Shown: positions 45,086-55,429 of the stretch, piece by piece
Position numbering within the stretch: position 1 is the stretch's first letter
Layout: every line of letters starts with the position of its first letter
Source: an uncultured Prevotellaceae bacterium
GTDB lineage: Bacteria; Bacteroidota; Bacteroidia; Bacteroidales; Bacteroidaceae
Length of the DNA stretch: 64,000 bases
Reading direction: 5' to 3'
Assembly (NCBI GenBank): GCA_947305005.1
Contig: CAMZCM010000001.1
Span: forward strand, 216,724 to 280,723
Position numbers and translations under genes: made by a program
Notes under the pieces: model-generated
Databases searched by the model: none
Told to the model about the DNA's origin: nothing
The model's input: the letters and a program-made list of their open reading frames with translations, nothing else

Positions 45086-46762
45086 TTACCGGGCTTTGTC
45101 TGGCTTGCCTTTGCCTTTCTTAGACTTAGGCGCCGAGTGCTTGATACTGGGCTTGAGTTCCGTACCTGCTTTCTTGGGACGCCAGATAAAGATGTCTTCT
45201 TTGCTGACAGGCCTTATATAATCAAACCATTGGAAGTTCTCGAGATAGCGGTCTTTGGGAGGCACCAGAGCAAGAGGGTGCAAGGTCCCTTCAGCGGCCG
45301 GCATCCATATCTTATCCAGTTTTTCCTCGCCCATAAATAGCTTCAATTCCGTAGATTCAGAATGGAGCAGGCCAATCATGAGACTATCGGAGTCAAGGGG
45401 ATAGTAGTTGACAAGAACGTTGCCTTCCACCCACGTCACTTTCATCTTCCCGTCCAGGAAGTAGCTACGCATAATGTTGCCCGTCACCTGATTGTAAGAG
45501 ATGCTGTCCAGCCGATCGACAGACAGTGCCTGTCGGATGACGTAAGTGGAGTCGATGGTGGAGTCGTTGGTCCATGCTTTGATCTCTTCACCCAGTAGCT
45601 GTTGTCCTTGCTGCCAGAGGATGGGATCATAGTACATGGTGAGGCAGGAGTCCTTGGAGATATAGACCATGGAGTCGCAGACAGCCTGCACGTCAACACG
45701 ATAAGCGCGTACGTGATGATAGCCTCGCATCTCACGCCATACAGAGTCTGTGTCGATGTTGTAAGTGAACAACTTAAATGTATCGGCGTGACAATAGAAA
45801 GTGTCGCGTTGTGAGAAGTCGATGAGCACAGCGCTGTCGGCAGCCTCGGCATAACCGAGAGAGTCGCAGTATAAACCGTAGTTCCCTGTGAACATGTTCT
45901 TATCTACATTGTCCGTATAGACAACATTTCCGTAGGCTTTTGAGATACTGCCCTCTCCGATATAGTCCAAGCTGTCGCCCGTGATGACACGTCCTTTGTT
46001 GCTGACGATGGAGCGATCCAGCAGGTGAGCACGGTCAAGACGAGTGTCATAGGTGCCTCGCTCGCTGTAGATATGGTTGTCGCCGTTGTCTATATTGGAA
46101 GGGCCTACGATGCGCGCAATCTCTGTTCCCGTATTATAGTGCAGCGTGTCACTTACAAGCGTGAACTTGGGGTTCTGCAAATCTACGTTGTAGTTGAAGA
46201 TGGCCTCGCGGGTGGCAGGACTGTATTCTCCCCATTCGCTGGTGAGGGTGTTCTCTTTATCTACGAGTTTGCCTCCTTGGAAGAAATAACCGAGGTCGTA
46301 CTGACGGTCATAGTCCAAAGAATCGCAGTAGAGGCGGCTGTCAAAATGAGTAAGGATGACATTGTAACGTGCCATAGCCATCTGGTCTGTGCCGTCATAA
46401 TAGAGGACATCGGAGGTCAAGGTGAGCGTGTCTGCTTGGTTCATCTTGACATGACCGAAGGCATCGAAGGAGTTGTTCGCTTCATAGTAACATGCACTGT
46501 CGCAGGTGAGGATGACATCTTCGTGACGAAAACGCACGTTGCCACGAAGAATCTGGGCATCGGGATTGAGCTGTTGGTTATAAAACAGCTCATCAGAGTG
46601 AAGGAGGATAATGCGTGAGGTGCTTTTCTTGCGTGGCTTGTTATTGCGACGTGAAGACCCAGCTCCCTGCCCCTCTTTTGTCTGGAGGGGAGTAGATACA
46701 CTCGCTATTGAGCATATAGCTGTCAGAAGTGCAATGAGGATGATGGGAATGCGGGGCTTCAT
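45086..46762 (-). CDS. OstA/LptA-like exported protein
   Basis: A 558-residue protein with a signal peptide (KPRIPIILIALLTAICSIASV). The core (about 55-520) is a repeated beta-strand architecture of the OstA type: LRGNVRFRHEDVILTCDSACYYEANN, then ARYNVILTHFDSRLYCDSLDY and further V/L-rungs with paired D-S; such proteins form a jelly-roll that carries or exports lipopolysaccharide across the periplasm. It ends in a Lys-rich tail. The segment just after the signal peptide, T-P-L-Q-T-K-E-G-Q-G-A-G-S-S, is encoded by a half palindrome (46655-46694) that resembles the right arm of the element in the ABC-F gene. SurA-like PPIases lie 1 bp upstream, so all are likely to work in outer-membrane biogenesis. 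Confidence 0.85.
   Translation of the reverse strand: MKPRIPIILIALLTAICSIASVSTPLQTKEGQGAGSSRRNNKPRKKSTSRIILLHSDELFYNQQLNPDAQILRGNVRFRHEDVILTCDSACYYEANNSFDAFGHVKMNQADTLTLTSDVLYYDGTDQMAMARYNVILTHFDSRLYCDSLDYDRQYDLGYFFQGGKLVDKENTLTSEWGEYSPATREAIFNYNVDLQNPKFTLVSDTLHYNTGTEIARIVGPSNIDNGDNHIYSERGTYDTRLDRAHLLDRSIVSNKGRVITGDSLDYIGEGSISKAYGNVVYTDNVDKNMFTGNYGLYCDSLGYAEAADSAVLIDFSQRDTFYCHADTFKLFTYNIDTDSVWREMRGYHHVRAYRVDVQAVCDSMVYISKDSCLTMYYDPILWQQGQQLLGEEIKAWTNDSTIDSTYVIRQALSVDRLDSISYNQVTGNIMRSYFLDGKMKVTWVEGNVLVNYYPLDSDSLMIGLLHSESTELKLFMGEEKLDKIWMPAAEGTLHPLALVPPKDRYLENFQWFDYIRPVSKEDIFIWRPKKAGTELKPSIKHSAPKSKKGKGKPDKAR
46655..46694. repeat. Half-element of the palindromic family within the OstA-like gene
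   Basis: On the minus strand CTCCCCTC...GAGGGGCAGGGAG...GGGTC follows the layout of the right arm of the element at 60899-61014 (CTCCCTCCCT...AGGGAGGGCGGGG...AGTC). It is read in the same frame: TPLQTKEGQGAGSS against APSLQGRAGGESS. It sits just after the signal peptide, where tolerance to insertion is high. Confidence 0.4.
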
Positions 46763-46763
46763 C

Positions 46764-48134
46764 TTATTCTTTCACCCAGCCCGGGTATTCAAACTCACAG
46801 TTCACCCAATCAGGATTGATACGGATGTAGGTCGTTTGTTGCTTCTCACGAATCCATTTGTTGAGGAACTCATCGCTGCGTTTTTCCTGAACAATCTGCT
46901 GGAGGACCTGAAAGTCTTCAGCGATATTGGCAGCGTGAGCTTTGATGCGGCTCTTGAGCTTGATGATACAACATTGTTCCTTGCCCGCTTTGTCAATCAT
47001 CGTAAAAGGCTTGGACACCTCGCCTACGTCGAGGCCTTCTACCACACGAGCAATCTCTGTCGGCAGCTCTGCCATCTTGAAACGCGAGGTGCGGATGCGG
47101 CTTCCAGAGTGATCTATGGTGACATTGAACATCAAACCATTATTGTTGCGGGAGTCTTTATCATCGGATAGGTTAGAGGCTGCGTCTTCAAAAGAGAACT
47201 TCCTCTCACGGATATCAGCAGCGATGGAATCGAGGCGTGATAGGCTGGCGTCAATGTCTTTCTTTTCAACCCTTGGCTTCTTGAGGATATGGCGCAGTTT
47301 CAGCTTATCACCCTTTTTATCAATGAGCTGAATGATATGGAATCCGTATTGCGACTCTACAATCTTTGACACTTTCTTGGGGTCGGTGAGGCTCCAGGCT
47401 ACGTTGGCAAAAGCAGGATCCAGGTCCATCTTGCTCATATAGTCCATCTCGCCGCCTTGACGTGCCGAGCCCGGATCTTCGCTATACAGGATGGCCAATG
47501 TGGAGAAGCTGGAAGAACCGTCGTTGATACGTTTGGTATAATCGCGCAACTCGTTCTTGACGCGGTCGATCTCTTCCTGTTGAATACGTGGGTGTTCTGT
47601 CAAGAGCTCTACTTCCACCTGTGTAGGTATTAATGGCAGGGAATCTTCGGGGATGTCTTTAAAGAAATGACGTACTTCAGCGGGGGTGACCTTGATGTCC
47701 TTTGTCAAGTGCTCCTTGACCAGTTCCATGGTCTGGTTGTCCTTGACGAGGTCGTAGGTCTCTTCGCGAATCTGCGTCATCGTCATATTACGGTATTCTT
47801 CAAGTTTCTCCTTAGAACCTGCTGTCTGCACCCATTCGTTAACCTGGGCTTCAACGTAACGGTTGATCTGGTCGTCGGAAGCCTCGATACTGTCTATCTG
47901 TGCCTGATGGAGGAACAATTTCTGGATGGCGAGCTTCTCGGGAATCACACAATACGGATTACCACTGATACGTCCTGCTTGTGTGCGTACTTTCTCTACG
48001 TCACTGCGGAGAATGGCTTCATCGCCCACGACCCATATCACCTCGTCAACGATACTGTTGTTGGTTTGTGCCAACATGTTCCATTGTATTCCAACAAGGA
48101 GCAGGGAAAAAAAGAACAAACGTCTGGTGTTCAT
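46764..48134 (-). CDS. SurA-like periplasmic peptidylprolyl isomerase
   Basis: A chaperone/isomerase of outer-membrane proteins. 456 residues with a signal peptide (RLFFFSLLLVGIQWNMLAQ). The N-terminal SurA-type helical domain (about 25-170) contains DEVIWVVGDEAILRSDVEK. Two parvulin domains follow: about 175-280 (LTEHPRIQQEEI ... FSTLAILYSEDPGSARQGGEMDYM ... VESQYGFHIIQLIDKKGDK) and about 285-390 (LRHILKKPRVEK ... SLSRLDSIAADI...), the second being less conserved. It shares 1 bp with the preceding PPIase gene and lies 1 bp from the OstA-like gene, so the three are translationally linked. Confidence 0.9.
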   Translation of the reverse strand: MNTRRLFFFSLLLVGIQWNMLAQTNNSIVDEVIWVVGDEAILRSDVEKVRTQAGRISGNPYCVIPEKLAIQKLFLHQAQIDSIEASDDQINRYVEAQVNEWVQTAGSKEKLEEYRNMTMTQIREETYDLVKDNQTMELVKEHLTKDIKVTPAEVRHFFKDIPEDSLPLIPTQVEVELLTEHPRIQQEEIDRVKNELRDYTKRINDGSSSFSTLAILYSEDPGSARQGGEMDYMSKMDLDPAFANVAWSLTDPKKVSKIVESQYGFHIIQLIDKKGDKLKLRHILKKPRVEKKDIDASLSRLDSIAADIRERKFSFEDAASNLSDDKDSRNNNGLMFNVTIDHSGSRIRTSRFKMAELPTEIARVVEGLDVGEVSKPFTMIDKAGKEQCCIIKLKSRIKAHAANIAEDFQVLQQIVQEKRSDEFLNKWIREKQQTTYIRINPDWVNCEFEYPGWVKE

Positions 48135-49573
48135 CAGTGCTTATTAACTGTATTTAATGCGTCCTGAAAGACCTCAATCGTGTATTTCTTACGCAATTCA
48201 TCTACGAACTCCTGTTCCTTGACAGCCTGATAGTCGGTAACGACCTGAGCGTTCACATCTGTCCAAACCTGCGGGCCTTTCTTGAGCTTACGTCCCATCA
48301 CGGCAACAGCCGGATACTTGGCATTCAGACGTGTTTTCCCTTCTTTAATGCCAAAGGCGAGGGAGTCCACCATTGGATTGGCTCCTTGTTCAAACATCCT
48401 ACGCTCAAAACGTACCTGTACGCTGTCTTTGTTGAATTGTGTCTTGACGATATTGGCCCAGCTTTCTTCCGGTTTCTTCTTCAATGCGCTTTGCACTTGC
48501 TTTAAGAGCTCATTGGACTTTGCCTGAATCAGTGCGCCGGCGAAACGAGGCTTCTCAAAGGCGTATGCCTTCTTGTTCTTCTTGAAATGACGAATTAGAT
48601 TGACGGTATCTTTGGCGGCAGGTTCCCATACCTGACGCTGGCAGATCTCATAGAAGAGTAAACCATCGTGATATTCCTTGATAAGATATTTCAGTTCATC
48701 GTCTTGTGCCGCAAGGCGGTCAGACTCTTCGTCTAAGATCTGTTCTACCGTTTTTCCTGTATTAGTGGCCAGACTATCCACCACTTTGCTAGCAATCTGA
48801 TCCTTCATGCCACGAGCTTCCAAATACTGACGGATTCGGGGCGCTAAAGTATCATAAGGCTCTAAAGGCTTTTGATCCAGCAGCTTGATGATATGCCATC
48901 CCACCGTGGAGAGCATGGGCTCGCTCATCTCATCTTTCTTCAAAGCATAGCAGGCATCTTCCACTTCTTTTAGCAACTGATGCGGGCCTATCCAACCGAT
49001 GACGCCGCCACGCTGTGCGGAGCCTCGGTCCTCGGAAGCACTGGAGGCGACTTCCGCAAAGTCGGCACCGTCCATCAGCACGGTATAGATAGAGTCGATG
49101 CGTGCTTTGGCTTCAGCCTGTTGCTCGGGTGTGGCTTGTTGCATGACACGCACGAAGATATGTGCGGGGAGCAACAGTTCCTTGCCTTCCAACTGATCAA
49201 GCATTTGCTGGTAATAGCCACGCACCTCTCCTTCCTCTGCCTCGGCACTGACTAACAGTGGACGGATCTGTTGATCGCGGTAGGTGCGGAACTCCTCCTG
49301 ATAGGAGGTGAGGGTGTCATAGTGAGCATCAAGGGCAGCCTCGACTTTCAACTTATAGTTAATGAAGAGATCGACATATTCCTCTAAACTCTTCTTGTCT
49401 ATCACACCATCAGTATTGTTCTTGTTGAAGTTGTATTCGAACTCAGAACGGGGTACATCCTTTCCATTGATGCGCATGACAATGGGATCGTCCTGCTGAG
49501 CCATCACAGCTACAGAGGACAGGAAATAACAGACAAAAGATAACAGATAAATAAGATGCTTCATCGCCTTCAA
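48134..49573 (-). CDS. PpiC/SurA-type periplasmic peptidylprolyl isomerase
   Basis: A 479-residue exported PPIase; the signal peptide is KHLIYLLSFVCYFLSSVAVMAQ (start 49573 or M4 at 49564). The SurA-N-type region contains VMRINGKDVPRSEFEYNFNKNN, then a parvulin domain near 130-230 (LLPAHIFVRVMQQATPEQQAEAKARIDSIY ... EVASSASEDRGSAQRGGVIGWIGPHQ ... STVGWHIIKLLDQK). A second, degenerate half makes up the C terminus. It is the second gene of the guaB operon, 23 bp after guaB, and overlaps the SurA-like gene by 1 bp. Both PPIases presumably assist assembly of beta-barrel proteins. Confidence 0.9.
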   Translation of the reverse strand: MKAMKHLIYLLSFVCYFLSSVAVMAQQDDPIVMRINGKDVPRSEFEYNFNKNNTDGVIDKKSLEEYVDLFINYKLKVEAALDAHYDTLTSYQEEFRTYRDQQIRPLLVSAEAEEGEVRGYYQQMLDQLEGKELLLPAHIFVRVMQQATPEQQAEAKARIDSIYTVLMDGADFAEVASSASEDRGSAQRGGVIGWIGPHQLLKEVEDACYALKKDEMSEPMLSTVGWHIIKLLDQKPLEPYDTLAPRIRQYLEARGMKDQIASKVVDSLATNTGKTVEQILDEESDRLAAQDDELKYLIKEYHDGLLFYEICQRQVWEPAAKDTVNLIRHFKKNKKAYAFEKPRFAGALIQAKSNELLKQVQSALKKKPEESWANIVKTQFNKDSVQVRFERRMFEQGANPMVDSLAFGIKEGKTRLNAKYPAVAVMGRKLKKGPQVWTDVNAQVVTDYQAVKEQEFVDELRKKYTIEVFQDALNTVNKH

Positions 49574-49596
49574 TCTTACAAAGTTTCACTCTTTCA

Positions 49597-51093
<1,497 letters not shown>

Positions 51094-51103
51094 TTATTGC
51101 GTG

Positions 51104-51111
51104 CAAAAGTA
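51104..51111 (-). promoter_or_regulatory. Promoter -7 box of the guaB-trpS operon
   Basis: Minus-strand TACTTTTG, 28 bp upstream of the guaB ATG. No further box was found between guaB and trpS, so all seven genes may share it. Confidence 0.65.
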
Positions 51112-51157
51112 CTACTTTTCCACGAAATGGCCAAAAACGAAGAGACAAATTAACAAA

Positions 51158-53326
51158 TCAATTACCAAGTTCTGAAATGAACTTAATACGAACCAGGCGG
51201 ATTTGCTCCTCGTCATAGTCGTCCCCTAACTCATCCAAAGCATCATCGATATCGTCAGTTTCACTTTCGCGGAAGTATTCAAAGATATCATCAATCTGAT
51301 CGGTATCCATGATGGACTTCAGGAAATAGTCAATATCTAACTTGGTTCCGCTATCAACGATGGCATCGAGTTCGTCCAACAACTCATCAAAGTCCAGTCC
51401 CTTGGAACGGGCGATATCTTTGAGGTCAACCTTGCGATCAATAGACTGGATGATGCTGACCTTGTTCTTACTCTTATTGGGCACCGTTCTGACGCGTAAG
51501 TCATCGGGACGTTCAATCTCATTCTCTTCGCAGTGACGGTAGATGAGTTCGCAGAAAGCCTTGCCGTAGCGTTTGGCTTTTCCTTCACCTACGCCCGGAA
51601 TATTCTTTAGCTCTTCAATGGTGACGGGATAGACGGTGGCCATCGCCTCCAAACTTGAATCTTGGAAGATAACGTAAGGAGGAATACTCTTTTCGTGAGC
51701 CACCTTCTTGCGCAAATCCTTCAGCATCTTGAACAGCGTCTCGTCAAGCGCACAGGTCTGGGATTCATCAACATAGTCGCTGTCGAAGTCGTTGTCTTCG
51801 GATATCATGAAGGAAACGGGTTTCTTGATGAACTTAAGTCCTTCCGGCGTCAGCTTGAGCAGACCGTAATTCTCTACTTCCTTATAGATATAGCCTCCCA
51901 ACAGGGCTTGACGCAATATGGTGTTCCAGAATCGGGCGTCCTTTTGGTCTCCACAACCGAAGCAGTCCAAGTCATCGTGCATGTGAGCGATGACTTCTTC
52001 GGTGGGATTGCCTGTCAGGACGTTGATGACGTGATCGACCTTGAAGTTCTCCTTCACTGCTTGAATCACTTCCAATGCCATTTTCAATTCGTTCATGGCT
52101 TCGACCTTTGACTTTGGATGCAGGCAGTTGTCGCAGTTGTGGCAGTTCTCCTCGGGGTACTCTTCACCGAAATAATGAAGCAGTACACGTCGACGGCAAA
52201 TACTGGTCTCTGCATATGCAGCTGTTTCCTGCAACAACTGACGGCCGATATCCTGCTCTGCTACAGGCTTTCCTTCCATGAACTTCTCCAGTTTCTGGAG
52301 ATCCTTATAGGTGTAGAAGGTGATACATTTGCCTTCGCCGCCGTCACGTCCGGCACGACCGGTTTCCTGATAGTAGCCTTCCAGGCTCTTGGGGATATCG
52401 TAGTGGATGACAAAACGCACGTCTGGTTTGTCAATGCCCATACCGAAGGCGATGGTCGCCACGATGACATCGATGTCGTCCATCACGAAGTCATCCTGCG
52501 TCTGGGTGCGGGTCAGCGTGTCCATGCCGGCGTGATAAGCGCGAGCATTGATGTCATTGGCTCTCAATATCTCAGCCAGCTCTTCCACCTTCTTTCGGGA
52601 AAGGCAATAGATGATGCCACTCTTACCCGGATTCTGTCGGATGAACTTGATGATTTCTTTGTCGATCTCCTTCGTCTTGGGACGAACCTCATAATATAGG
52701 TTGGGACGATTGAAAGAGCTGACAAATTCCGTGCAGTCCAGAATGCCTAAGTTCTTTTTTATATCGCCTCTTACCTTATCAGTAGCTGTCGCTGTGAGCG
52801 CTACGACAGGCGCATTTCCTATGATGCTGATAATAGGACGAATACGGCGGTACTCAGGACGGAAGTCGTGTCCCCACTCGGATATACAATGTGCTTCATC
52901 AACGGCATAGAAGGAAATCTTGACTTGATGGAGAAATTCGATGTTATCGTCTTTTGTGAGGGACTCGGGAGCTACGTATAGCAATTTCGTGCGACCAGCA
53001 AGGACGTCTGTCTTGACTTGATCTAATGCAGCGCGGTTGAGAGATGAGTTCATGAAATGGGCGATGCCGTCATCGGCGCTGACCTGACGAATCGCATCGA
53101 CCTGATTCTTCATCAATGCAATCAATGGCGAGATGACGATGGCCGTACCGTCCATAATCAGGGCCGGTAACTGATAGCATAGCGATTTGCCGCCACCTGT
53201 TGGCATCAATACGAAAGTATCGCGCCCGTCCAAGACGTTGCGGATGATGGCTTCTTGGTCACCTTTGAAGGTGTCAAAGCCGAAATAATGCTTGAGTTGA
53301 GTAGTCAGGTCGATGTCTTTTTTCAT
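51158..53326 (-). CDS. recQ: ATP-dependent DNA helicase RecQ
   Basis: A 3'-5' helicase in recombination and fork repair. Helicase motifs: MPTGGGKSLCYQLPAL (Walker A), VDEAHCISEWGHDFRPEYRR (motif II with the aromatic-rich loop), ALTATATDKVR (III), YHAGMDTLTRTQTQ (IV-V), IAFGMGIDKPDVRFVIHYD and QETGRAGRDG (VI). A zinc-binding C4 site is visible as CRRRVLLHYFGE...CHNCDNC. The RQC and HRDC domains follow (EELKNIPGVGEGKAKRYGKAF). An acidic extension of about 100 residues ends the protein, which is longer (722) than the E. coli enzyme (about 610). It stands alone, with promoter 53355-53348. Confidence 0.97.
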   Translation of the reverse strand: MKKDIDLTTQLKHYFGFDTFKGDQEAIIRNVLDGRDTFVLMPTGGGKSLCYQLPALIMDGTAIVISPLIALMKNQVDAIRQVSADDGIAHFMNSSLNRAALDQVKTDVLAGRTKLLYVAPESLTKDDNIEFLHQVKISFYAVDEAHCISEWGHDFRPEYRRIRPIISIIGNAPVVALTATATDKVRGDIKKNLGILDCTEFVSSFNRPNLYYEVRPKTKEIDKEIIKFIRQNPGKSGIIYCLSRKKVEELAEILRANDINARAYHAGMDTLTRTQTQDDFVMDDIDVIVATIAFGMGIDKPDVRFVIHYDIPKSLEGYYQETGRAGRDGGEGKCITFYTYKDLQKLEKFMEGKPVAEQDIGRQLLQETAAYAETSICRRRVLLHYFGEEYPEENCHNCDNCLHPKSKVEAMNELKMALEVIQAVKENFKVDHVINVLTGNPTEEVIAHMHDDLDCFGCGDQKDARFWNTILRQALLGGYIYKEVENYGLLKLTPEGLKFIKKPVSFMISEDNDFDSDYVDESQTCALDETLFKMLKDLRKKVAHEKSIPPYVIFQDSSLEAMATVYPVTIEELKNIPGVGEGKAKRYGKAFCELIYRHCEENEIERPDDLRVRTVPNKSKNKVSIIQSIDRKVDLKDIARSKGLDFDELLDELDAIVDSGTKLDIDYFLKSIMDTDQIDDIFEYFRESETDDIDDALDELGDDYDEEQIRLVRIKFISELGN

Positions 53327-53347
53327 GAACTATTTATTCTGGCGCAA

Positions 53348-53355
53348 CAAAGTTA
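53348..53355 (-). promoter_or_regulatory. Promoter -7 box of recQ
   Basis: Minus-strand TAACTTTG, 22 bp upstream of the recQ ATG. Confidence 0.65.
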
Positions 53356-53406
53356 TAAACAATTTTACCTATTATGCAACTAATTTAGCTGTTTTTTATA
53401 GAAAAA

Positions 53407-53442
53407 AGCTCCAAAAGACTGTCGAAAACAGCTTTTGGAGCT
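53407..53442 (-). terminator. Terminator of the lptB-tig-clpP-clpX operon
   Basis: AGCTCCAAAAG-A-CTGT (53407-53422) pairs with ACAG-CTTTTGGAGCT (53428-53442) around CGAAA. On the minus strand it is followed by TTTTTTC. It lies 22 bp after the clpX stop and before the recQ promoter. Confidence 0.85.
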
Positions 53443-53463
53443 CCAGAATAGTTCTTTTTATAC

Positions 53464-54723
53464 TTAAATCCCCCTTTCGGCAACCGCCAAATTGGATCTT
53501 TCCAGTTGATGTTTGGCGTAGTCTAATGTCACCGTAAAGTGTTTCTCACCAGATGAGGGCAATTCAAACTGCGGGGTCATCATGATGGCTTCGACGATGC
53601 TGCGAAGACCACGGGCTCCTAGTTTGTACTCTACGGCTTTGTCCACGATATACTCCAACGCATCTTCTGCGAAGGTTAATTCAATGCCGTCCATCGCAAA
53701 TAGCTTTTGCTGCTGGCGGATGAGTGAATTCTTGGGCTCGGTGAGAATAGCGCGTAAAGCCTTGCGGTCAAGCTGATTCAGATAGGTCAGCACTGGCAAA
53801 CGGCCGATGATCTCGGGAATAAGACCAAACGATTTCAAATCCTGAGGGACTATGTATTTCATCAGGTCGTTGCGGTCGATGCGGGCTACGTTCTGGATGG
53901 AGTTGTATCCGACGACATGGGTGTTGAGACGTTGGGCAATCTTTCGCTCAATGCCATCGAAGGCACCGCCGCAGATGAATAGGATGTTGCGTGTATCAAC
54001 ATGAATATAATCTTGATCGGGATGCTTACGGCCGCCCTTTGGTGGAACGTTGACTATCGTGCCTTCCAACAACTTCAACAGACCTTGCTGGACACCTTCA
54101 CCGCTGACGTCACGGGTGATGCTGGGATTGTCGGCCTTACGGGCAATTTTATCGATTTCATCGATGAAGACAATACCGCGCTGTGTCGATTCAAGGTCAA
54201 AATCAGCAACTTGTAACAGACGTGACAGGATGCTCTCGACATCTTCGCCGACATAACCGGCTTCTGTGAACACGGTGGCATCAACAATGGTGAAAGGTAC
54301 TTTCAGAAGTTTGGCGATAGTACGTGCCATCAGCGTCTTACCTGTACCTGTCGGTCCGACCATGATGACGTTGCTTTTCTCAATCTCCACACCGTCGTCG
54401 GTCTTCTCCTGACAAAGGCGTTTGTAGTGGTTATAGACCGCCACGGAGAGATAGCGCTTCGCATCGTCCTGGCCAATTACATATTGGTCTAAGTAGGTCT
54501 TGATATCCGCAGGTTTAGGCAGATTCTTCCAGTCCAATCCATTTGAAGGGGCCGCACTGTTCAGGGATGACTTATTGCCTGCTGTCGCTTCCTTGACGAT
54601 GGTATGTGCCTGTTCGGCACATTCATCGCAGATACAGCCGTCCAAGCCCGTGATAATCAGGCGTACCTCAGCATCTGATCGTCCACAAAATGAACAGTGA
54701 TTATGTCCTTGTTTTTTCGCCAT
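53464..54723 (-). CDS. clpX: ATP-dependent Clp protease ATP-binding subunit ClpX
   Basis: A hexameric unfoldase that feeds substrates to ClpP. The N-terminal zinc-binding domain has Cys-x2-Cys ... Cys-x2-Cys ([17 protein letters not shown], then CICDECAEQ). The AAA+ core has [15 protein letters not shown] (Walker A), the pore loop [21 protein letters not shown] (Walker B) and the sensor-2 region near [14 protein letters not shown]. Length 419 fits the family. It is the last gene of the operon, 32 bp after clpP. Confidence 0.98.
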   Translation of the reverse strand: MAKKQGHNHCSFCGRSDAEVRLIITGLDGCICDECAEQAHTIVKEATAGNKSSLNSAAPSNGLDWKNLPKPADIKTYLDQYVIGQDDAKRYLSVAVYNHYKRLCQEKTDDGVEIEKSNVIMVGPTGTGKTLMARTIAKLLKVPFTIVDATVFTEAGYVGEDVESILSRLLQVADFDLESTQRGIVFIDEIDKIARKADNPSITRDVSGEGVQQGLLKLLEGTIVNVPPKGGRKHPDQDYIHVDTRNILFICGGAFDGIERKIAQRLNTHVVGYNSIQNVARIDRNDLMKYIVPQDLKSFGLIPEIIGRLPVLTYLNQLDRKALRAILTEPKNSLIRQQQKLFAMDGIELTFAEDALEYIVDKAVEYKLGARGLRSIVEAIMMTPQFELPSSGEKHFTVTLDYAKHQLERSNLAVAERGI

Positions 54724-54755
54724 GCATTATATAATTATGGTACGCGCGCAATAAA

Positions 54756-55427
54756 CTAAGCTTTGCGTACGAGAATCGCGTCCACCATACCGTATTCTTT
54801 GGCTTCCTCTGCCGTCATCCAGTAGTTGCGGTCAGAGTCAGCCCACACCTTGTCGTATGGTGTGTGGCTATGGTCGGCGATAATCTGATACAGCTCTTTC
54901 TTGAGCTTCTGAATCTCGCGAGCCTCAATCTCGATATCCGAAGCCTGTCCCTGCACGCCACCCAGAGGCTGGTGAATCATCACGCGGCTATGGGGGAGGG
55001 CAGAACGCTTACCTTCCTTACCTGCCACAAGTAATACAGCGGCCATGGAAGCGGCCATACCTGTACAGATGGTGGCAACGTCGGAAGACACGAATTGCAT
55101 CGTGTCGTAGATGCCGAGTCCAGCGCTGACACTGCCGCCAGGGGAGTTCAGGTAGATACTGATGTCTTTGCCAGGATCTACGCTGTCCAAGTACAGTAGT
55201 TGTGCTTGCAAGGTGTTGGCGGTGTAGTCGTCGATCTGTGTGCCAAGGAAGATGATACGATCCATCATCAGACGAGAGAAGACATCCATCTGAGTGACGT
55301 TCAGCTGGCGCTCTTCCAGGATGTAAGGGTTCAGATACTGGTTCTGAACGCTCACGATGTCATCCAGCACCTGACCATTGAGGCCCAGGTGTCCTACGGC
55401 ATACTTACGGAAATCGGTGTGTTGCAT
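54756..55427 (-). CDS. clpP: ATP-dependent Clp protease proteolytic subunit ClpP
   Basis: A serine protease forming tetradecameric chambers with ClpX. 223 residues. The catalytic triad is visible: Ser in TGMAASMAAVLL, His in PHSRVMIHQPLGG, and Asp in WADSDRNYWMTAEEA. The handle region GQASDIEIEAREIQKLKKELYQI is present. The first 25 residues (MQHTDFRKYAVGHLGLNGQV) form an extension that may be a propeptide, as in other Bacteroidota ClpP. It is 2 bp downstream of tig. Confidence 0.98.
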   Translation of the reverse strand: MQHTDFRKYAVGHLGLNGQVLDDIVSVQNQYLNPYILEERQLNVTQMDVFSRLMMDRIIFLGTQIDDYTANTLQAQLLYLDSVDPGKDISIYLNSPGGSVSAGLGIYDTMQFVSSDVATICTGMAASMAAVLLVAGKEGKRSALPHSRVMIHQPLGGVQGQASDIEIEAREIQKLKKELYQIIADHSHTPYDKVWADSDRNYWMTAEEAKEYGMVDAILVRKA

Positions 55428-55429
55428 GA

